DNA of 11,215 bases from Syntrophorhabdus sp. PtaB.Bin184 (GTDB taxonomy: Bacteria; Desulfobacterota; Syntrophorhabdia; Syntrophorhabdales; Syntrophorhabdaceae): NCBI GenBank assembly GCA_002067555.1, contig MVQQ01000209.1, forward strand, positions 1 to 11,215. The letters run 5' to 3'. Numbering within the stretch: position 1 is the first letter of the stretch; each line of letters opens with the position of its first letter. The notes below the pieces were generated by a model. It saw only the letters and a list, made by a program, of their open reading frames with translations. It had not been told where the DNA came from and ran no database searches. Of the stretch, positions 6,618 to 11,215 are shown piece after piece. The position numbers were made by a program, and so were the translations under genes.

Positions 6618-6618
6618 T

Positions 6619-8805
6619 CTAGTCTTTGAAGAACTTCAGTCTCAACGAATTGCTCACCACCGATATGGAGCTTACGACCATGGCGATGGCGCCGAAGACG
6701 GGCTCCATCCTTATGCCGAAGAAGGGGTAGAGCGCTCCGAAGGCGACGGGTATGCCAAGGATGTTGTAGATGAATGCCCAGAAAAGGTTCTGCTTGATGA
6801 CCCGCATTGTCTTCCGGGAAAGCCTGATAAGGCTGACGAGCCGGGACAGGTGGCCCTTCATGAGCACCACGTCCGCCGACTCGATGGCGATGTCCGTACC
6901 CTTCCCCATGGCAACGCCGATGTCGGCCGCGGCAAGGGAGGGGGCGTCGTTGATGCCGTCCCCCACCATGACCGTTACGCCCTTCTTCCTGAAGTCCTCG
7001 ACGATGGCGGCCTTCCCGTCGGGAAGGACGCGGTGGAAGTAACGCTCGATGCCGAGGTGCCCGCTTATCGTCCTTGCCCCGTTCTCACTGTCGCCGGTGA
7101 TCATGACGGGCTCGATGTCCATCTCCCTGAGCTTCCGCACCACCTCGGCCGCCTCTTCCCTCACCCTGTCGCTGAAGGTGAGGATGGCCATGGGCCCTGC
7201 GTCGTTCCACAGGAGAACCGGCGAAGCGGCGGACCGTTCCTTCTCCTCGTAAAGGTCCCGGGTCCCGCTGTCGAGGATGTGCCCCTCTTCTTCGTAGAAG
7301 GTCCTGTTGCCCATCCGGTAGTCGACTCCCTCGATCTTCCCCTTGATACCCCTGCCGATCACAGCCTCGAAATCGGTGACGTCAAGGGAAGGTATGTCCG
7401 ATTCCTGGGCCTTTTTCCTCAGGGCCTCGGAAAAGGGATGCTCGGATTGCTTCTCCAGGTTGTAGGCGATGCGGAGGACCTCCTTCTCTTCGGCGGACGC
7501 GAGCGGTATGATGTCGGCGAGGACTATGACGCCCTCCGTCAGGGTGCCTGTCTTGTCGAAAAGGACGTTCCTCGCCTTGTTCGTGAGTTCCAGGGCCTCG
7601 GCGCTCTTGATCAGGATCCCTCTTCGCGCTCCGACTCCGGTGGCGACCATGATGGCCGTGGGGGTAGCGAGTCCCAGCGCGCAGGGACAGGCGATGATAA
7701 GGACGCTCACGAAGGAGAGGATGGCGTTGGTTATCCGTGGTTCGGGACCGAAGAAGAACCAGACCAGGAAGGCTGAGATGCCGACGGCTATGACGCTGGG
7801 GACGAAGACGCCCGCGACCCTGTCTGCCAGGCGCTGCACGGGGGCCTTCGTGAACTGTGCCTCCTCGACAAGGCGTATGACCCTGGCGAGGACCGTGTCG
7901 GAGCCGATCCGCGCGGTCCTGATGGTGATGGAGCCCTTGCCGTTGATGGTCCCGCCTATGACCTCGTCGTCGGATTTCTTGTGCACGGGCATACTCTCGC
8001 CTGTTATCATCGATTCATCGACGTAGGTACTGCCAGTCAGAACGACTCCGTCGATGGGGACCTTTTCCCCGGGCCGTATGAGGACCGTGTCGCCGACCTC
8101 CAGGGTGTCCGTGGGGACCCGCATCTCAATGCCGTCCTTGAGGAGCACGCATTCCCTGGGCGAGAGCTCGTAGAGGAGTTTGATCGCCGTGTAGGTCCGC
8201 GTCTTGGCCTTTGATTCGAAATACCTGCCGAGGAGGATGAGAGAGACGATCATGGCGCTGGAGTCGAAATAGGTCATCGTCGACACGCCGGCGGCGCTCA
8301 CCACGTGGGGGAAGAAGGTGACGAAGGCGCTGTAGAAGAATGCCGCCGACGTACCCACGGATATGAGGGTGTTCATGTCGGCGGTGAAGTGCTTGAGGTT
8401 GATGAGGGCCGACGTGTGGAAGCGCAGACCGAAATAGAACTGGACGGGTATGGTGAGCGCGAGGAGGATGAAGTTGTTGAAGGGCAGGACCATCCACATG
8501 GAGAAGACCATGATGGGGATGGTGAGCGATACCGCCCAGGTGAAATCCCTCTTCAGCTCCGTCTCTTCCTTCCGCGCCCGGACCGTGACGTCTGCCTCCA
8601 TGTCCACGTCGTACCCGATATCGCGGATGAGGGAGACGACATCCTTCAGCTCGAGGCTTGTCTTTGGAAGGATGACCGCCTTCTTGAGGGGAAAATTGAC
8701 GCGTGCCTCCGCAACGCTGTCCATCCTGTTGAGCATCTTCTCGATGCGGGCCGCGCAGGCGGCGCAGTTCATGCCGGTGATGGGCAGTTCTATCTTTTCG
8801 GGCAT
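6619..8805 (-). CDS. copA: Cu+-exporting P1B-1-type ATPase CopA
   Basis: An inner-membrane pump that uses ATP to move Cu+ (or Ag+) out of the cytoplasm. The 728 residues carry one N-terminal heavy-metal-associated domain with GMNCAAC (Cys14 and Cys17), TGES of the actuator at 268-271, the transmembrane metal site CPC at 373-375, the phosphorylation motif DKTGT with Asp417, the P1B-specific HP at 456-457, and GDGINDAP at 615-622. The last two helices keep YN (FIYNILG) and the M-x-x-S-S pattern (MVVSSISVVSN), which with CPC define the Cu+ subtype rather than Zn or Co pumps. ATG 8805 is chosen because AAGGAGAG lies just upstream and the HMA domain starts immediately; a longer frame to 8889 runs over the promoter and has no ribosome-binding site. 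It is divergent from dedA. No copper-sensor gene (CueR, CsoR or CopY) is in the window. Confidence 0.97.
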   Translation of the reverse strand: MPEKIELPITGMNCAACAARIEKMLNRMDSVAEARVNFPLKKAVILPKTSLELKDVVSLIRDIGYDVDMEADVTVRARKEETELKRDFTWAVSLTIPIMVFSMWMVLPFNNFILLALTIPVQFYFGLRFHTSALINLKHFTADMNTLISVGTSAAFFYSAFVTFFPHVVSAAGVSTMTYFDSSAMIVSLILLGRYFESKAKTRTYTAIKLLYELSPRECVLLKDGIEMRVPTDTLEVGDTVLIRPGEKVPIDGVVLTGSTYVDESMITGESMPVHKKSDDEVIGGTINGKGSITIRTARIGSDTVLARVIRLVEEAQFTKAPVQRLADRVAGVFVPSVIAVGISAFLVWFFFGPEPRITNAILSFVSVLIIACPCALGLATPTAIMVATGVGARRGILIKSAEALELTNKARNVLFDKTGTLTEGVIVLADIIPLASAEEKEVLRIAYNLEKQSEHPFSEALRKKAQESDIPSLDVTDFEAVIGRGIKGKIEGVDYRMGNRTFYEEEGHILDSGTRDLYEEKERSAASPVLLWNDAGPMAILTFSDRVREEAAEVVRKLREMDIEPVMITGDSENGARTISGHLGIERYFHRVLPDGKAAIVEDFRKKGVTVMVGDGINDAPSLAAADIGVAMGKGTDIAIESADVVLMKGHLSRLVSLIRLSRKTMRVIKQNLFWAFIYNILGIPVAFGALYPFFGIRMEPVFGAIAMVVSSISVVSNSLRLKFFKD

Positions 8806-8840
8806 CCCTCTCTCCTTGTTCCTCGGCGCGACGTGTAGAT

Positions 8841-8869
8841 AGTATAAGACAGCGCTCCCGCAACCACAA
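8841..8869 (-). promoter_or_regulatory. Predicted sigma-70-type promoter of copA
   Basis: Minus-strand TTGTGG (8864-8869), a 17-bp spacer and TATACT (8841-8846), ending 35 bp before ATG 8805. MerR-family CueR promoters typically have a 19-20-bp spacer, so the 17-bp spacing argues against CueR-type activation here. Confidence 0.55.
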
Positions 8870-8893
8870 GAAGATGGCCGTTCCATCAATTCA

Positions 8894-8923
8894 TTGACTC
8901 AAGAGGGGACAAGAGTGTAGTAT
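8894..8923 (+). promoter_or_regulatory. Predicted promoter of dedA
   Basis: TTGACT (8894-8899) is a 5/6 match to the -35 consensus. TAGTAT (8918-8923) is the best -10 at an 18-bp spacer; TATACA at 8921 would need 21 bp. The -35 boxes of this promoter and the copA promoter lie 24 bp apart, back to back. A small GGGAA-TT-TTCCC inverted repeat (8927-8938) lies just downstream of the -10. Confidence 0.4.
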
Positions 8924-8968
8924 ACAGGGAATTTTCCCGGCCAAACCGATTGAGGAGGGATGTGCAGC

Positions 8969-9613
8969 GTGTTCGAATTCGTCAAGATGGTACTCGATTT
9001 CATCATCCACATAGACATTCACTTAAGCGAGCTCATACGGAGCTACGGCACGTGGACCTACCTCATCCTCTTTGTCATCATATTCTGCGAGACCGGTCTT
9101 GTCGTCGCCCCGCTGCTTCCGGGAGACTCCCTTCTCTTTGCCGCCGGGACCTTTGCGGCCCGCGGTGATTTCAGCATACTCTGGCTCTTCGTCCTCCTCT
9201 CGATAGCGGCCGTGCTGGGCGACACCGCCAATTACTGGATAGGGAACTACGCGGGACCGAAGGTGTTTCACAACGAGAACGTGCGCTTCCTCAACAGGAA
9301 ATACCTCGACAGGACCCATGAGTTCTACGAAAAGTACGGCGGCAAGACGATCATAATAGCCCGCTTCGTGCCCATCATACGGACCTTCGCCCCCTTCGTC
9401 GCCGGCATCGGCAGCATGACCTACGGCAGGTTCATAAGCTACAACGTCATTGGCGGCGTTCTCTGGATAGGGGCCTTCGCCTATGCCGGTTTCTTCTTCG
9501 GCAACATCCCCATGGTGAAGCGCAACTTCACTCTCGTCATCTTCGCCATCATCATCCTCTCCGTGATGCCCGGCGTCATCGAATTCATCAAGCACAAGAT
9601 GAAAAAGGCGTGA
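8969..9613 (+). CDS. DedA-family (SNARE-associated/VTT domain) inner-membrane protein
   Basis: DedA proteins are polytopic inner-membrane proteins of the VTT superfamily. Characterised members move undecaprenyl phosphate or other lipid carriers back across the membrane, and their loss causes envelope and membrane-potential defects. The 214-residue product has the family signatures: the re-entrant segment ETGLVVAPLLPGDSLLF with its acidic Glu, GDTANYWIG in the second helix region, and RFVPIIRTFAPFVAGIGSM with the conserved Arg pair, then hydrophobic helices and a basic tail (KHKMKKA). GTG 8969 is preferred: AGGAGG at 8953-8958 is 10 nt away and the protein then begins FEFVKMVLDFIIHID like its relatives. 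ATG 8960 (217 aa) is the alternative, but it almost abuts the Shine-Dalgarno. The specific lipid substrate cannot be read from sequence. Confidence 0.93.
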   Translation: MFEFVKMVLDFIIHIDIHLSELIRSYGTWTYLILFVIIFCETGLVVAPLLPGDSLLFAAGTFAARGDFSILWLFVLLSIAAVLGDTANYWIGNYAGPKVFHNENVRFLNRKYLDRTHEFYEKYGGKTIIIARFVPIIRTFAPFVAGIGSMTYGRFISYNVIGGVLWIGAFAYAGFFFGNIPMVKRNFTLVIFAIIILSVMPGVIEFIKHKMKKA

Positions 9614-9616
9614 GGA

Positions 9617-9760
9617 CAGTCCCAGGTCGCACGTCTCAAGTTTCAGGCCAAAAGAAAAAAGAGATAGCACAGCTCGTTTTGCGGCGGCATACCCTGTGAC
9701 TCTCCCGTCTCTGTCTTTAACCTGGGGCTTGAGACCTGGGACCTGAGACTGTTTTTATTT
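9617..9760 (+). terminator. Long imperfect inverted repeat with T-run between convergent dedA and kinase genes
   Basis: Arms 9617-9647 and 9721-9751 are complementary at 25 of 31 positions, plus three positions that would form G-U pairs in the plus-strand RNA. They are separated by 73 bp. The right arm runs straight into GTTTTTATTT (9751-9760), as expected of a terminator for dedA transcripts, although the loop is unusually large. In the opposite direction a run of five T (9603-9607 complement) follows the left arm, so it could act both ways. It may instead be a dispersed intergenic repeat. Confidence 0.4.
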
Positions 9761-11215
9761 CCTGTCCAGCACTTCCCGTATCTTTCTGAGGAGGGTTGCG
9801 GGGGTTATGGGTTTGCCGAGGAAATCGTACTCTTCGCCGCTCATCCCTTTTTGCTGGATGATGTCGTCCGTGTAGCCGCTCGTGAATATGACCCTCATGG
9901 AAGGGTCGATGAGACGTATGGCCTCGCAGGCCTCCTTGCCGTTCATCCTGGGCATGACGACGTCGAGGATGACGAGGGAGATCTCGTCCCTGTGGTGCCG
10001 GAAGGCCTCGACGGCCATGGCGCCGTCCTTTGCGGCGAGGACGGTATAGCCGTGGTCCTCGAGGACCTTGACGGAGAGCTCGCAGAGATCGGTATTGTCC
10101 TCGGCGATGAGGATGGTCTCCGTGCCGCCGGTGATGACGGCAGACCTTTGCTCGTCCGCCGGCTCCAGCCACACCAGGGGAAGGTACACGCAGAAGACGC
10201 TTCCCTCTCCGGGTCGGCTCGTGACATCTATGTAGCCGTTGTGCTGCTTGATGATGCCGTAGACGATGGCGAGCCCGAGGCCCGTGCCGCGCCCCACGCC
10301 CTTCGTGGTGAAGAAGGGCTCGAATATTTTCTCCATCACCTTGCTGTCCATGCCGATGCCCGTGTCGGAAATGGCTATGAGCGCGTATTCTCCCGCCTTG
10401 CCGTATCCGTGCGTTGCGATGAACTCGTTGCCCACTGTGGCCCTGTCCACGGTGATCGTCAGTTTCCCTCCCCGGGGCATGGCGTCGCGGGCGTTCGTGA
10501 CGAGGTTCATGACCACCTGGTCGAGTTGTCCCGGGTCCGCCATGACGACGAGGCGTTCCGACGTCTTCCGTATCCTGAACTCCACGTCCTCCGGTATGAG
10601 CCGCTCGAGGAGGCGGTGCAGCTTCTCCACGGTATCGTTTATCACCACGGGTTTGAGGTTGATGACCTGCTTCCTCGAGAAGGCAAGGAGGCTCTGGGTG
10701 AGATTGGCGACCTTTTCTGAGGACACGAGTATCTGCGAGGCATAGCCGTACAACGGGTTGTCCTTGTCCATCTTCATCTGGAGGAGGCTCGCGTAGCCCA
10801 TGATGGCGCTCAGGAGGTTGTTGAAGTCGTGCGCCACGCCTCCCGCGAGGGTCCCCACCGCCTCCATCTTCTGCGATTGCAGGAGCTGAGACTCCAGGTG
10901 CTTGCGCTCGGTGACGTCGCGGGCAATGCCGCACAGGCCCGTTATCTCTCCCTGCTCGTTCCTCAAGGGGACCTTGATGGTGTGCAAGACATAATAGACG
11001 GCGGCGGTCACGGGCCGGGCCATCTCCTCCTCGACCGTCTCTCCCTTGAGCACGCGGTTATCCATCTCTTCTATGTGGTCGGCGGCTTCGTCGGGGAACA
11101 GGTCGCGGTCGGTGGCGCCCAGTATCTTCTCCATGGGAATGCCGAAAAGCTCCGACATGGTCCTGTTGGCGACGATGTACCGGCGGTTCCTGTCCTTGAT
11201 GAAGATGGCATCCCT
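9755..11215 (-). CDS. PAS-domain hybrid sensor histidine kinase with C-terminal receiver (N-terminus outside window)
   Basis: The frame is open to the right edge, so the protein continues beyond the 486 residues seen. Visible residues 1 to about 105 are the end of a PAS domain (DAIFIKDRNRRYIVANRTM through GIARDVTERK), a likely small-molecule or redox sensor. About 115-180 is the dimerisation/phosphoacceptor domain with the H-box VAHDFNNLLSAI (His129). The ATPase domain follows with N-box NLVTNARDAMP, G1 SDTGIGMD, FEPFFTTK and G2 GVGRGTGLGLAIVYG. About 363-486 is a receiver with acidic EDN near 373, phosphoacceptor Asp418 in ILDVVMP, Thr445 and Lys468 in GKPI. All catalytic residues are present, so kinase and intramolecular phosphotransfer should be active. 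There is no DNA-binding output domain and no partner regulator in view. No transmembrane segment is visible in this part. ATG 11158 is internal to the PAS fold and is not the true start. Confidence 0.93.
   Translation of the reverse strand, partial: RDAIFIKDRNRRYIVANRTMSELFGIPMEKILGATDRDLFPDEAADHIEEMDNRVLKGETVEEEMARPVTAAVYYVLHTIKVPLRNEQGEITGLCGIARDVTERKHLESQLLQSQKMEAVGTLAGGVAHDFNNLLSAIMGYASLLQMKMDKDNPLYGYASQILVSSEKVANLTQSLLAFSRKQVINLKPVVINDTVEKLHRLLERLIPEDVEFRIRKTSERLVVMADPGQLDQVVMNLVTNARDAMPRGGKLTITVDRATVGNEFIATHGYGKAGEYALIAISDTGIGMDSKVMEKIFEPFFTTKGVGRGTGLGLAIVYGIIKQHNGYIDVTSRPGEGSVFCVYLPLVWLEPADEQRSAVITGGTETILIAEDNTDLCELSVKVLEDHGYTVLAAKDGAMAVEAFRHHRDEISLVILDVVMPRMNGKEACEAIRLIDPSMRVIFTSGYTDDIIQQKGMSGEEYDFLGKPITPATLLRKIREVLDRK

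Noticed and set aside
6850..7776. A 308-codon plus-strand open frame opposite copA
   Set aside because: Antisense to intact P-type ATPase motifs, with a His/Gly/Asp/Val-rich composition and no recognisable domain.
8806..8889. N-terminal extension of CopA to 8889
   Set aside because: It contains the copA promoter, and a strong ribosome-binding site precedes ATG 8805.
9717..10934. A 405-codon open frame on the same strand as the histidine kinase
   Set aside because: It is out of frame with canonical kinase and receiver motifs and its product is a low-complexity Arg/His/Pro/Gly-rich sequence typical of a shadow frame in GC-rich DNA.

Overview
The window is GC-rich bacterial chromosomal DNA with eight protein-coding loci. 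I see no rRNA, tRNA, insertion sequence, phage gene or CRISPR array. The gene content (a MalT-like regulator with a SARP/BTAD C-terminus, TrmO, a Cu+ P-type ATPase, DedA, a PAS hybrid histidine kinase) and an apparent selenocysteine codon suggest an anaerobic, selenium-using Gram-negative bacterium. My best guess is the Desulfobacterota (Syntrophobacterales-like), but this is inferred from style and not proven by a marker gene.

Layout. (1) 1-633, plus strand: the 3' part of an MsrA-type methionine sulfoxide reductase. Its open frame continues upstream through an in-frame TGA at 55-57, which falls exactly on the catalytic cysteine of the GCFWG motif (read here as G-U-F-W-G). A hairpin resembling a bacterial SECIS follows directly. 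This is the most notable item in the window: a probable selenoprotein MsrA that conventional ORF calling would truncate to a GTG start at 97. (2) 681-5822, minus strand, read right to left: a 1083-residue STAND-ATPase/SARP-type regulator, a 70-residue conserved small protein, an alpha/beta-hydrolase remnant that has lost its nucleophile region, and an outer-membrane-type lipoprotein of unknown function. The promoter between the regulator and the small gene carries a 9-bp direct repeat at 11-bp spacing over the -35 position, the geometry used by SARP-family activators. (3) 6034-6516, minus: TrmO tRNA methyltransferase. (4) 6619-8805, minus: CopA copper exporter, divergent from (5) 8969-9613, plus: a DedA-family membrane protein. 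The two share a compact bidirectional promoter region. (6) 9755-11215, minus: a PAS/histidine kinase/receiver hybrid that runs off the right edge. It is convergent with dedA, and a 31-bp imperfect inverted repeat lies between them.

Functional reading. MsrA repairs oxidised methionine; CopA removes cytoplasmic Cu+; DedA proteins support envelope lipid recycling; TrmO modifies tRNA. These look like independent housekeeping and stress genes, not one pathway. The regulator, small protein, hydrolase remnant and lipoprotein form the only plausible local regulatory unit, and its function is unknown. Intergenic gaps over 100 bp are 5874-6033 (upstream of the regulator; holds a 10-bp palindrome), 6517-6618 (9-bp tandem repeats), 8806-8968 (divergent promoters) and 9614-9754 (inverted repeat). 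No stretch over 300 bases lacks a gene.
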